Assembly: GCA_040216735.1 (NCBI GenBank)
Contig: JAVJOO010000002.1
Location: 1,329,118-1,393,117 of the forward strand
DNA from: Alphaproteobacteria bacterium
Lineage (GTDB): Bacteria; Pseudomonadota; Alphaproteobacteria; SHVP01
Direction: 5' to 3'
DNA length: 64,000 bases
Shown here in pieces: positions 17,819 through 25,686 of the stretch (positions within the stretch are counted from its first letter, which is position 1; every line of letters starts with the position of its first letter). The position numbers were made by a program, and so were the translations under genes. Below the pieces are notes generated by a model. That model had not been told where the DNA came from and made no database searches. It saw nothing but the letters and a program-made list of their open reading frames with translations.

Positions 17819-17917
17819 TGCTGGCGAGACGCGGGCCTACTGCATGGCGTCATGGAAAAACCCGAGGGCGTTGAAAGCGCGCGGACTGTAACAAGGGGGG
17901 TGCGGCATGTAAACGCA

Positions 17918-18544
17918 TTAGGCCGCGGGATTGAATGTTCCTGTGTCCGAATCCCTAACATGCAAGATGCCCGTCGCAATGTCGAAAAAAGCGCCGCGTA
18001 ACCGGAGCGTTCCTTGGTTTACACGTTCGGACACAAAGGGAAATGTCATCAGATTCTCGATCGAATTCCCAATGCTTGCGAGTTCGAGTGTGCGCTGGCG
18101 CTCGGCGTTGTCGAGGTCGCCCGTATCGCGGCCCACCTTTTGCCTGACGTCGTCCAAGATAGACATCCACTTACCGATAAAGGTGCCCCGTTCGCGTCCG
18201 GCGAGACTGGCGGCAATGCCGCCACACCGGGCGTGACCGAGCACAACGATCTGGGCCACTTGCAGCGACGTTACGCCGAATTCCAGGGCCGCCGACGTGC
18301 TGTGAAAGTCGTCGTTTGGGGCGTAGGGAGGGACCAGATTGGCGACATTCCGGACAACGAAAATCTCACCGGGCGCGGTATCGAAAATCAACGCCGGGTC
18401 GGCGCGCGAATCGCAACAAGCGATGACCATCACCCGCGGCGATTGCCCGGTTTCCGCCAACTGCCGGTACAGGTTGTTTTGTTGCGCGAAGCGGTCCTCG
18501 CGAAACCGTCGATAGCCCTCTAGGAGGTGGTCGAACTCAGGCAT
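17918..18544 (-). CDS. Beta-class carbonic anhydrase
   Basis: Interconverts CO2 and bicarbonate. The 208-aa protein has the plant/bacterial beta-class zinc site: Cys43, Asp45 and Arg47 in ACCDSRADP, and His104 with Cys107 in GHARCGGI. I used the ATG at 18544 (MPEFDHLLEGYRRF), where homologues begin; a TTG at 18574 would add ten residues, and neither has a clear ribosome-binding site. It is divergent from sbtA and the P-II-like gene, suggesting a bicarbonate-supply locus. Confidence 0.94.
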   Translation of the reverse strand: MPEFDHLLEGYRRFREDRFAQQNNLYRQLAETGQSPRVMVIACCDSRADPALIFDTAPGEIFVVRNVANLVPPYAPNDDFHSTSAALEFGVTSLQVAQIVVLGHARCGGIAASLAGRERGTFIGKWMSILDDVRQKVGRDTGDLDNAERQRTLELASIGNSIENLMTFPFVSERVNQGTLRLRGAFFDIATGILHVRDSDTGTFNPAA

Positions 18545-18848
18545 GGGGGGGCCGAAGGGTGACGCCGTCTGCAACTGGGTCTTGAGCGAGGCACATTTGA
18601 TACAAAAGAAGACGCTTTCGGTTCGAGTCTAGCCTCCCAAAGGATAGTTTGCTGAGCCGCACCAGGATAGACCTAACGTGCTGGCGGCTGGTCTATAGCT
18701 AATGGGCCTGAGCCGGGATAATGGACAACGCTTGTCGTGCAGGTTGTCGTAAACTCGGGATTAGCGTGCTTAGGTGGGCGCCGCTGGCGGGTGTGCGACC
18801 GGTGATGCATCGCGTTGCCAAGGGATTGAACGAACAAGGTCGAGTGGT
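18545..18848. other. 304-bp divergent intergenic region, carbonic anhydrase / sbtA
   Basis: No gene is visible. Around 18720-18755 it contains a GACAA-CGC-TTGTC inverted repeat with a second TTGTCGT copy about 8 nt later, which might be a regulator site shared by the two transcripts. I could not fix a convincing -35/-10 pair in either direction. sbtA has only a weak ribosome-binding site (AAGGTCGAG). Confidence 0.4.
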
Positions 18849-19823
18849 ATGGGTTTCTTAGACGCCGCTGTGTCGAATCTGCTGACACCGATGATCCTGG
18901 CGTTTGCGCTTGGTCTCGGTGCCGGTCTATTGCGATCGGACCTCACCATTCCAGAGGCGATTGGCAAGGCGATGGCGGTCTACCTCATGTTTGCGATCGG
19001 CCTAAAGGGAGGTGTTGCGGTCCACGAGCAAGGCGTCGGCGCCGCACTCGTCGTGGCCCTCGTTGTTGGCGCATTGCTTTCGTTCGTTCTCCCGTTCCTG
19101 GCCGTGGTTCTAATCCGGATTCTCAGTCCCGCAACCGATCTTGCGACCCGGGCCGCGGTGGCTGCACACTACGGTTCGATCTCGGTAGTGACGTTTCTGA
19201 CCGCATCGGAGTTCTTGCGCCTCAACGGTATGGACTACGAGGGCTTCATGGTCGCCGTGGTCGCGCTTATGGAAACGCCCGCCATTATTGCCGGCCTGTG
19301 GATCGCCCACCGCGGCGGCGTCCGTTCGAATATGTCCCAATCGGGCGGTCTCTACCGGGAGATACTTCTCAACGGTTCAGTGGTGTTGCTGCTCGGGGCG
19401 TTCGTGATTGGCTGGATCGTCGGCCCGGTCGGGTCTGACGAGGTCAAAGGGTTCTTCGACGTCCCCTTTAAAGGCGTACTGACCCTATTTCTACTCGACA
19501 TGGGGCTGCTGGCCGCGATGCGTATTCGTCAGGCTGGCGGCATTTCGCCCGGTTTAGTGGCCTTCGGGGTCGTCATGCCACTGGCCAGTGCGGCGATTGG
19601 TGGGATTGCCGGTGCATTGATCGGACTAAGCGTTGGGGGGACCGTCCTCCTCGCGGTACTCGCGGCGTCGGCGTCCTACATCGCGGTGCCGGCGGCGATG
19701 CGCCTTGCGCTACCCCAAGCCAATCCAGGGGTCTACGTCACGCTCTCGCTTGCGGTGACGTTCCCCTTTAACGTCGTGATCGGCATTCCGTTGTATCTGT
19801 CGGTGATCCAGAGCCTCTTGTAG
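18849..19823 (+). CDS. sbtA: SbtA-type sodium-dependent bicarbonate transporter
   Basis: A 324-aa membrane protein with about ten hydrophobic helices in two repeats. Family traits are the N-terminal NLLTPMILAFALGLGAGLL, AAHYGSISVVTFLTA and the repeat-two segment ASASYIAVPAAMRLALP, matching the DUF897/SbtA family that imports HCO3- with Na+ in cyanobacteria. I chose the ATG at 18849 because the protein then begins directly with the first conserved helix. It is followed 28 bp later by a P-II-like gene, the usual sbtA-sbtB pairing, and is divergent from a carbonic anhydrase. Confidence 0.88.
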   Translation: MGFLDAAVSNLLTPMILAFALGLGAGLLRSDLTIPEAIGKAMAVYLMFAIGLKGGVAVHEQGVGAALVVALVVGALLSFVLPFLAVVLIRILSPATDLATRAAVAAHYGSISVVTFLTASEFLRLNGMDYEGFMVAVVALMETPAIIAGLWIAHRGGVRSNMSQSGGLYREILLNGSVVLLLGAFVIGWIVGPVGSDEVKGFFDVPFKGVLTLFLLDMGLLAAMRIRQAGGISPGLVAFGVVMPLASAAIGGIAGALIGLSVGGTVLLAVLAASASYIAVPAAMRLALPQANPGVYVTLSLAVTFPFNVVIGIPLYLSVIQSLL

Positions 19824-19851
19824 CCAGAACCTGACGTAGGGAGACGTCGAC

Positions 19852-20163
19852 GTGCGCGAACTATTCGCAAAGAAGCGACTTGAGATCATCGTCGAAGGGG
19901 CGTTGGTCGAGCGGGTGCTTGACGTCTTGGAGAAACAGGGCGCCGAAGGGTACACCGTTCTGCCGGCCTCGGCCGGTCGTGGGGATGCCGGTCGGTGGCG
20001 TCGGGACGACATTACGCCGGCGCTTGGCCGCACGGCGATCCTTGTCGTTGCGAACGACGGCATGGCCCGCAAGCTGGCTGAAGCGGTCTACGATCTCCTC
20101 GCCGACCACGCCGCGATGATCTTGCTCAGCGACGTCAAGGTGTTCCGCGACGCGGACTATTGA
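19852..20163 (+). CDS. P-II-like regulatory protein (SbtB-related)
   Basis: A 103-aa small ferredoxin-fold protein starting at a GTG preceded by GGGAG. It follows the P-II pattern beta-alpha-beta (KRLEIIVEGALVERVLDVLEKQGAEGYTVL), then a T-loop-like stretch rich in G, R and D (about 41-57), and a second beta-alpha-beta unit ending SDVKVFRDADY. In cyanobacteria SbtB binds SbtA and responds to adenyl nucleotides. The C-terminal cysteine-containing extension described for cyanobacterial SbtB is absent here. Role is inferred from the sbtA neighbour. Confidence 0.82.
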   Translation: MRELFAKKRLEIIVEGALVERVLDVLEKQGAEGYTVLPASAGRGDAGRWRRDDITPALGRTAILVVANDGMARKLAEAVYDLLADHAAMILLSDVKVFRDADY

Positions 20164-20200
20164 ACGCGACACTCGCTGGCTGCCGTGGCAGCGCGGCGTC

Positions 20201-21124
20201 CTAGTTTCGCGCCGCCGCCCCTCCGGTCCGGGTCATCATCTCAACGATACCGTCGGCGGCGGCGCCCGCAATGGCCGGCGCCGCGTCGGACCAGGCGCGA
20301 TCAAGCGCACCGGCCGGAACGATATTGCTTTGTGAAACCACGCCGAGTTCTTGCCCGTCCTGCCGCAGCAGGACCCAGTCGATCGAGATCCGTTCCGCCC
20401 CGTTGCTCGCCGCGGCCCGGTCGAACCAGCCGGTCAGGACGAGAGTCGTGGGATCGTCTTGAGAGGCGATGAAGATGCCGCGCATCCGTAGGGCGGCGCC
20501 GAGAGAGAGCGTCAACGATGCGGCGCGCTCCTCCGGCAAGCCGGCAATCGACCAGATCGCCACGGGCTGAAGAGGCGTCGACGGTGCAACGGGAGGTTTC
20601 GAGCCGGTGGCGAACTGCGCCGCCGCTTCGCGGGCGACGGACTCGGCCAGGAGAGCAAGCGCCGCTGTATCGCTGGCTGCCCAACCTTCAGCATCGACCC
20701 GCTGCTCGACCTCGAACGACCTGACGAGAGCCCCCCTTGGGTCGATCAATTGCCACGAACTGAATACTACAACCGCGGCGCCATCGGTTCCTGCGATGCG
20801 GGCGCCGCCGACCAAAACATAGCGGTTGGTTTCGTCCTGTGGTCCAGCGATGGCGGGAACGTTTGCGTCGCGCAGCGCCGCCGCCACCAATCCAGTAAGC
20901 GGGGCCGCGAGGGCAGGGTCCTGCACGCTGGGGGTTCTGACGATGATTCCACCCCGCGTCCCGAGCCGCGCAAAATCAGCCGCATTCAGGCGCTTGCTGT
21001 CGGGTTGAAACGGTCGGGGCACCGGTTGGCAGGCGCTCAATACGGCGAGCAAAAGCCCGAGTGCCGCGACCGCCGCGCGCGGCGCGCTACGGCGCAAGGG
21101 CAATGGCCGAAATCTGGCGACCAT
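20201..21124 (-). CDS. Predicted lipoprotein with an internal duplication, function unknown
   Basis: A 307-aa protein with a lipoprotein signal: a basic start (MVARFRPLPLRRSAPR), a hydrophobic core and the lipobox LSAC, so the mature protein starts at a lipidated Cys near residue 31. The rest is two similar halves: residues about 60-170 and 190-295 each run helix (..GLVAAALRDANVP.. / ..SLGAALRMRGIF..), strand pair, then W-x-L with a DxxG turn (SSWQLIDPRG / DWVLLRQDGQ), then an Ala-rich helix. I do not recognise a named family. The start overlaps pgeF by 38 bp, so it probably belongs to the lgt-midA-pgeF transcript. Envelope role inferred only from the signal. Confidence 0.75.
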   Translation of the reverse strand: MVARFRPLPLRRSAPRAAVAALGLLLAVLSACQPVPRPFQPDSKRLNAADFARLGTRGGIIVRTPSVQDPALAAPLTGLVAAALRDANVPAIAGPQDETNRYVLVGGARIAGTDGAAVVVFSSWQLIDPRGALVRSFEVEQRVDAEGWAASDTAALALLAESVAREAAAQFATGSKPPVAPSTPLQPVAIWSIAGLPEERAASLTLSLGAALRMRGIFIASQDDPTTLVLTGWFDRAAASNGAERISIDWVLLRQDGQELGVVSQSNIVPAGALDRAWSDAAPAIAGAAADGIVEMMTRTGGAAARN

Positions 21125-21848
21125 AGTCAGATTCGCTTCTGTGGGTTGCGCGGCGATAGCTAAAGAAGTCGTTCTCAAGGGCATAGGTATCGTGGCCGCT
21201 CCAAGCCACCGACCCGAGTCCGGCGCGGCGCAATCGGTGCATCACGTAACCGGGCAGATCGAATTGGGCGTGGCCCGGCGATCCTTCGGTGAAAAACCGG
21301 TTGGCTTCTTGGTCCTCGGCGAGGAACGTCGCTTCGAAGTCGGCGCTCACTTCATACGAGGACTGGGCAATGGTCGGGCCGACGACAGCAGAGATATTGC
21401 CTGGCCGCGCGCCTAATTCCACCATCCGGTCGATCACCCGTTCGGCGACGCCGCTCAGTGTGCCGCGCCAACCGCAGTGCGCACCGCCGATTACGCCGGC
21501 CTGCGAATCGGCAAACAGGACTGGGGCGCAGTCGGCGGTCAGAATACCGAGGACGACGCCCGGTGTGTTGGTCACAACGCCGTCGGCCACCGGCGGTTCC
21601 GCCGGCCACGCGCCGGTCGCGTGCGCAACATCGGTTCCGTGCACCTGATGGACCGTGTTCAGGGAACCAGTCGGCACCCCGATAAGGTCCAGAACGCGCG
21701 CGCGGTTCGCGCGGACACGATCGGGTACATCGTCCGACCCCCGGCCGCAGTTGAGGGAAGCGTAGATACCCGTCGAGACGCCGCCGCGCCGTGTGAAGAA
21801 GGCGTGCCGAACGCCCGGCGCCGCGGCAAGCGGATCGGATCGAATCAT
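21087..21848 (-). CDS. pgeF: Purine nucleoside phosphorylase / polyphenol oxidase family (PgeF, YfiH, laccase domain)
   Basis: A 253-aa DUF152/multicopper-like protein. Family members act on purine nucleosides or edit cytoplasmic peptidoglycan precursors. It begins with RHAFFTRRGGVSTGIYASLNCG and has the metal-ligand pattern HQVHGTDV, LTADCAPVLFAD and GGAHCGWRGTL (His, Cys, His). The ATG at 21848 forms an ATGA overlap with the stop of midA, which argues for this start. The C-terminus overlaps the start of the lipoprotein gene. Confidence 0.92.
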   Translation of the reverse strand: MIRSDPLAAAPGVRHAFFTRRGGVSTGIYASLNCGRGSDDVPDRVRANRARVLDLIGVPTGSLNTVHQVHGTDVAHATGAWPAEPPVADGVVTNTPGVVLGILTADCAPVLFADSQAGVIGGAHCGWRGTLSGVAERVIDRMVELGARPGNISAVVGPTIAQSSYEVSADFEATFLAEDQEANRFFTEGSPGHAQFDLPGYVMHRLRRAGLGSVAWSGHDTYALENDFFSYRRATHRSESDYGRQISAIALAP

Positions 21849-22927
21849 GGTGTTGCGAATCCTGCCGGTGCGAGTCCGGCGCTGGCGAAAGCCAGAACCT
21901 TGAACAACGTGCCCATCTGGCTGGGATCGGTCAATCGATGCGTCGCCGCGGCGATTGCGGTCCGATCGCCCGTGGCCGCCGTTGCCAGGGCCTCGGCCCG
22001 GGCGGCAATGCCGAGCTGCGCCAAGAAGTCGCCCTGCGGCACAGGCCCCCAAACGCCGGCGCCGCCGCTTCGCCCGGCGCGGTCGAGAGCCGTAAAATCG
22101 ACGTGGGCACAGATATCGACCGTCCCGGGCGCACTGAGGATATCCTGCGCACGGTGCGCCCGGACGCCCTGGACGGTGTCGCCAAGGCCCGGGCGATCAT
22201 AGCCGTAGTCGACAATCAGGACGGCGCCACCCCAACGGGCGACACGTGACGCCAGCTGCCTGGCCAGTACCAGTGCCGCCGGACTGACTTCGGCGATGGC
22301 GTGTACCGGCGGGTCTTCAAAAGTTTCAAGTTCGGGGAGCTTGGCCGAGCCGGGATCGAGAACGAAACGGAAGCCTGTTTCGTCTTGGACAATATCGATA
22401 AGGCGTTCGTGCCAGGTGCCGTCGGCGAACTGATACTGGTGCACCGGCAGCGCGTCGAACAACTCATTGGCGACGATAATTGCGGGACCGTCGGGGACCG
22501 AGTCGGCGGTGGCATGCCAGTGGGCCGCGTATCCCGAGAGCGCTGCCGCTTGGCGGTCGCGCAGAAGTGGGCTGGTCTCGACGAGGTGGAGGTCGAGGCT
22601 GTCGTGGAAGCGGGGGATCCGGCGGGTCGCTCTGAGTGCGTCGCTCAACAAGGTACCGCGACCCGGTCCAAGTTCCACCAGGCGCACCGGACCGGGTTCG
22701 CCCATTTGTTGCCACAGATCGGCGCACCAGGCCCCGATCAGCTCGCCAAACATCTGGCTGACCTCGGGTGCCGTCACGAAATCGCCCGCCGCCCCGAAGG
22801 GGTCGCGGGTCATGTAGTAGCCGTGTTCGGGGTTGCCGAGGGCTTCGGCCATAAAGCGTGCGACCGAGATCGGCCCGTGGGCGGCGATCAGTCGGTGCAG
22901 GTGTTGGCCGAGCGGCGTGCCGGTCAC
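21845..22927 (-). CDS. SAM-dependent methyltransferase of the MidA/NDUFAF7 family
   Basis: A 360-aa class I methyltransferase. Mitochondrial NDUFAF7 methylates an arginine of a complex I subunit; bacterial members are often beside lgt and pgeF, as here. Signatures are NPEHGYYMTRDPFGAAGDFVTAPEVSQMFGELI at the N-terminus, the SAM loop LVELGPGRGTLL, and IIVANELFDALPVHQ. It overlaps lgt upstream (GTGA, 22924-22927) and pgeF downstream (ATGA), so the three are probably translationally coupled. Confidence 0.92.
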   Translation of the reverse strand: MTGTPLGQHLHRLIAAHGPISVARFMAEALGNPEHGYYMTRDPFGAAGDFVTAPEVSQMFGELIGAWCADLWQQMGEPGPVRLVELGPGRGTLLSDALRATRRIPRFHDSLDLHLVETSPLLRDRQAAALSGYAAHWHATADSVPDGPAIIVANELFDALPVHQYQFADGTWHERLIDIVQDETGFRFVLDPGSAKLPELETFEDPPVHAIAEVSPAALVLARQLASRVARWGGAVLIVDYGYDRPGLGDTVQGVRAHRAQDILSAPGTVDICAHVDFTALDRAGRSGGAGVWGPVPQGDFLAQLGIAARAEALATAATGDRTAIAAATHRLTDPSQMGTLFKVLAFASAGLAPAGFATP

Positions 22928-23742
22928 TGCGGACGTGGCACCGTTGGCGCCCGGTGCAGCGCCCAGGCGATCAGGAGGAGGCCGAACAGAAGCAATGGGA
23001 GCGACAGGACTTGGCCCATGGTGATCCCCCCTGCGAGAAATCCGAGGTGGGCATCGGGTTCGCGAAAGAGCTCGACGAACAAACGCGCCGCTGCATAGCC
23101 CGACACGAAGATGCCGGTCAGAAATCCCGGGCGATGCCGCATCGCGGTGCTGAAATAGAGAAGAACCATGATCGCAAACAACACGATCCCCTCAAGACCG
23201 GCCTCATAGAGTTGACTCGGGTGACGCGCCAGCGGTCCGCCGTTGGGAAAGACAACCGCCCAAGGTACATCGGTCGTGCGTCCGTACAGTTCGGCATTGA
23301 TGAAGTTGGCAATACGGCCGAAAAAAAGGCCGATTGGGCCGGCCACGGCGATCATGTCGGCCACGGCGAGCAGGTTGAGGCCGCGCCGCCGACAGAAAAG
23401 AACGATGGCGCCGGTGACCCCAAGGAGGCCGCCGTGGAAGGACATACCGCCCTGCCAGATGAAGAGAATTTCATGGGGATGAAAGAGATAGAACTCCGGC
23501 TTATAGAACAGCACGTAGCCCAGACGCCCGCCCAGAATGATGCCGACCGTAGCCCACACCACGAAATCGTCGGCGTCCTTCCGGCTCCACGCGCTATTGC
23601 CGCGGGCGATCAGCCACAGGACCAACCGCCAAGCGAGAACGATCCCGGCAATATACGCGATGGCGTACCAACGGATTGCGAAGGGGCCGAGGGAGATCAA
23701 GACCGGATCGATAGTGGGGAAGGGAAGGGCGCTCAGGATCAT
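22924..23742 (-). CDS. lgt: Phosphatidylglycerol-prolipoprotein diacylglyceryl transferase
   Basis: Inner-membrane enzyme that attaches diacylglycerol to the lipobox Cys of prolipoproteins. It has about seven membrane helices over 272 aa. The Lgt signature reads FGRIANFINAELYGR, with GGRLGYVLFY and SFHGGLLG before it. I used the ATG at 23742 (MILSALPFPTIDPVLISLG), which matches family N-termini; the frame opens further upstream but runs through the promoter region. A weak promoter fits 23784-23812 (TTGGTT, 17 bp, TATTTT). Confidence 0.95.
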   Translation of the reverse strand: MILSALPFPTIDPVLISLGPFAIRWYAIAYIAGIVLAWRLVLWLIARGNSAWSRKDADDFVVWATVGIILGGRLGYVLFYKPEFYLFHPHEILFIWQGGMSFHGGLLGVTGAIVLFCRRRGLNLLAVADMIAVAGPIGLFFGRIANFINAELYGRTTDVPWAVVFPNGGPLARHPSQLYEAGLEGIVLFAIMVLLYFSTAMRHRPGFLTGIFVSGYAAARLFVELFREPDAHLGFLAGGITMGQVLSLPLLLFGLLLIAWALHRAPTVPRPQ

Positions 23743-23849
23743 CGGCGCTCGCTCTGCGGGGTTGGATGGGGCGGGTTTGTTGTAAAATAGGGAAACGCTG
23801 GGATGAAACCAAGAGTACCCGCGCGGCGTGGCGATCTTCACGCCGTTGC

Positions 23850-23878
23850 TTCACCTGCGATCATGGCGGCTCTATAGT
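23850..23878 (+). promoter_or_regulatory. Sigma-70-like promoter for ubiK
   Basis: TTCACC (23850-23855), a 17-bp spacer and TATAGT (23873-23878; 5 of 6 to TATAAT). The predicted transcript would start near 23885, leaving a leader of about 17 nt with GGAGG just before the ATG. Confidence 0.6.
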
Positions 23879-23901
23879 CTCTCCAGCTTGCGGAGGAATC
23901 G

Positions 23902-24192
23902 ATGCAACCGAACAATCCGATTTTTGACGATTTGGCGCGCGTCGCCGGAGGCGCGCTCAGCGCGGTCGGCGGTCTTCGCGAAGAAATCGAAGCCAAGCTC
24001 AAGGATCAGGTCCATCGCTGGCTAGGCGACATGGATCTGGTGACTCGCGAAGAGTTCGAGGTCGTTCGCGCCATGGCACAAAAGGCGCGCGAAGAGAACG
24101 AGTCCCTGGCCGCGCGGGTGAAGACGCTTGAGGCAGCGCTGAAGGCGTCAAAACCGGCGGCCAAACCGACCAAGGAATCGCCCACCGCCTGA
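23902..24192 (+). CDS. ubiK: Ubiquinone biosynthesis accessory factor UbiK (BMFP domain)
   Basis: A 96-aa protein of the UbiK/YqiC family, a factor that assists the soluble ubiquinone-biosynthesis (Ubi) complex. It has an N-terminal amphipathic region (NPIFDDLARVAGGALSAVGGL), then WLGDMDLVTREEFEVVRAMAQ and a long C-terminal coiled coil (about 50-85), ending in a Lys/Pro/Ala tail. GGAGG lies 5 nt before the ATG. It fits a ubiquinol-using respiratory chain like the bc1 complex in this window. Confidence 0.88.
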   Translation: MQPNNPIFDDLARVAGGALSAVGGLREEIEAKLKDQVHRWLGDMDLVTREEFEVVRAMAQKAREENESLAARVKTLEAALKASKPAAKPTKESPTA

Positions 24193-24197
24193 CCCGG

Positions 24198-24830
24198 TTA
24201 TCGGACCGGGTTTTCGGGCCCACGACCGCGGAAGCGGTCGATGAACGCGGCCGCCACCGCTGGCTCGAAAGGTTCGAGCTGCAAGAGGTTTCGCCATGCG
24301 GCAAGGACGACGCCCGATCCTTGGCCCGGTTTTTTGGTAACGATCACACCGCTCCACGGCCCGCGATATAGCGCGGACCAATCGCGCAACTCATCCAGGA
24401 CCCCATCGTCGGGTTCATCGTAGTAAATCACAATGATGCCGTGCTCGAGCGAGTGAACCAACCGGTCAAGCGGTTGTTCCCGAGAGTAGAACCCTGGGGC
24501 AAGCGGATTGGGGTTATGGGGACCGGTTGTTGGATAGTCGCTCACGTAACTCGCGTTGGCGACGTGGGCGTTGCCTCCGTCGGGCACGGTGACGACGGCG
24601 CCAAGACCGCCGCGCCCCTGGTCCGCGAGCTGCAGGAACGCGGTTTCGTCGATGCCGCCGGAAACCTCGGACGCAACGGCCCAAATCACTAAAGCTGCGA
24701 CGACCCCGACGATTCCCAACTCCCACGTCTTGAGGCCCAAAAAGCGTCCGCGCTTGCGGCGGTGTGCGGCGGTCGCGGCCGCAGGGTTAGAGTGGGGATG
24801 GCGTCCTTTTTTCTTACGCTTCTTTGCCAC
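24198..24830 (-). CDS. DUF3105 domain membrane-anchored protein
   Basis: A 210-aa protein with a basic cytoplasmic N-terminus (AKKRKKKGRHPH), one hydrophobic anchor at about 42-60 (LGIVGVVAALVIWAVASEV) and an extracytoplasmic DUF3105 domain. The domain shows the family features NASYVSDYPTTGPHNP, LVHSLEHGIIVIYYDE and a WRNLL segment; the conserved His pair (SLEHG, GPHNP) suggests metal binding but no function is established. I chose the GTG at 24830 with AAAGGA upstream. It is convergent with ubiK (5 bp gap). Confidence 0.85.
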   Translation of the reverse strand: MAKKRKKKGRHPHSNPAAATAAHRRKRGRFLGLKTWELGIVGVVAALVIWAVASEVSGGIDETAFLQLADQGRGGLGAVVTVPDGGNAHVANASYVSDYPTTGPHNPNPLAPGFYSREQPLDRLVHSLEHGIIVIYYDEPDDGVLDELRDWSALYRGPWSGVIVTKKPGQGSGVVLAAWRNLLQLEPFEPAVAAAFIDRFRGRGPENPVR

Positions 24831-25171
24831 GTCAGTGGGTCCTTTCGCTGATCGACCGGCACGGTGGCAAAAAAATTGTGGATAAAAAAGCTGCCGCCGC
24901 ACCACGATCGTGTGATCCCGATTCGCTAACGCATTGAGACGACTCGCAAAAGCGTTTTTCTGCCGAGTCGAGAAACTACCCACAGCCTATTGATTCAAAA
25001 CGAGAATCCGAGAAACGCCGCTTGACGCGGAGTCCACGCCTTTGGCATACATCTTGGGTTGCCGACTGCTAGAGACACTAGATCGTGCGATTGGGAGCCT
25101 CGGGGTGAAACTAAATTACCCGGCCATCCGCGGCGAGCTCCGGGCCAAGCGCTAGTGCAGGGGAGCCGAGA
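24831..25171. other. 341-bp intergenic region before ybjN with a consensus DnaA box
   Basis: No gene is visible. It is notably A/T-rich near 24870-24890 and holds TGTGGATAA (24877-24885), which on the minus strand is TTATCCACA, the consensus DnaA box. A possible promoter for ybjN is TTGACG (25022-25027) with a CATACA-like -10 about 18 bp on. GGGGAGCCGAG precedes the ybjN ATG. Confidence 0.5.
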
Positions 25172-25675
25172 ATGACCATGCTGATCACCCACGATGCTGC
25201 GTCGGTCGGCAATCCACTCGATATCATCGAACAGATTGTCACTGCCAACGAGTGGCCGTTCGATCGCCACGCCGACGATGAACTCAACGTCGGTGTCGAG
25301 GGCAGTTGGACTCGCTACCATTTGTGGTTCGCCTGGCGGGAGGAGCACGAGGCGCTTCAGTTCTCCTGTGCCTTCGATCTGAAGGTTCCCAAGGAAAAAG
25401 TTAGCGCCGTCCACACGCTCATGGCGCTGATGAACGAAAAGCTTTGGCTCGGTCATTTCGATCTCTGGGCGCACGAGGGTCTCCTCATGTTCCGCCACGC
25501 CCTGGTCTTCTCTGGCGGTGCCGAAGCGACCAGTGCCCAACTCGAAGATGTCGTCGAAGCTGGGCTGCGCGAGTCCGAACGGTTTTACCCGGCGATCCAG
25601 TTCGTGTTGTGGGGCGGCAAAGGGCCGAACGAGGCAATCGCCGCGGCGATGCTCGAAACCGAAGGCGAAGCCTGA
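25172..25675 (+). CDS. YbjN domain-containing protein
   Basis: A 167-aa protein of the YbjN/T3SS-chaperone-like fold family. Features are NPLDIIEQIVTANEWPFDRHADDEL at the N-terminus and the following alternating beta strands with HLWFAWREEHEALQFSCAFDLKVP, then a helix with LMALMNEKLWLGHFDLW. The biochemical role is unknown; in enterobacteria YbjN is linked to stress and motility. It lies 11 bp before proC and is probably co-transcribed with it. Confidence 0.88.
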   Translation: MTMLITHDAASVGNPLDIIEQIVTANEWPFDRHADDELNVGVEGSWTRYHLWFAWREEHEALQFSCAFDLKVPKEKVSAVHTLMALMNEKLWLGHFDLWAHEGLLMFRHALVFSGGAEATSAQLEDVVEAGLRESERFYPAIQFVLWGGKGPNEAIAAAMLETEGEA

Positions 25676-25686
25676 CCGCGCCCTCC

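Noticed and set aside
15491-18544. Mobile or foreign origin for the carbonic anhydrase/sbtA block
   Set aside because: Codon use and G+C look like the surroundings, and no integrase, IS end or direct repeat flanks it.
18620-18629. GGTTCGAGTC, resembling a tRNA T-loop
   Set aside because: The flanking five bases do not pair, and no acceptor, D or anticodon arm can be built around it.
20179-20196. GCTGCC-GT-GGCAGC as terminator between the P-II-like gene and the lipoprotein gene
   Set aside because: A 2-nt loop is too tight for the full stem and no T tract follows on either strand.
24831-25171. Replication origin, because of a DnaA box and A-rich DNA
   Set aside because: Only one exact box is present, without clustered boxes, dnaA, hemE or parAB genes nearby. 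The same holds for the carA/yqeY region.
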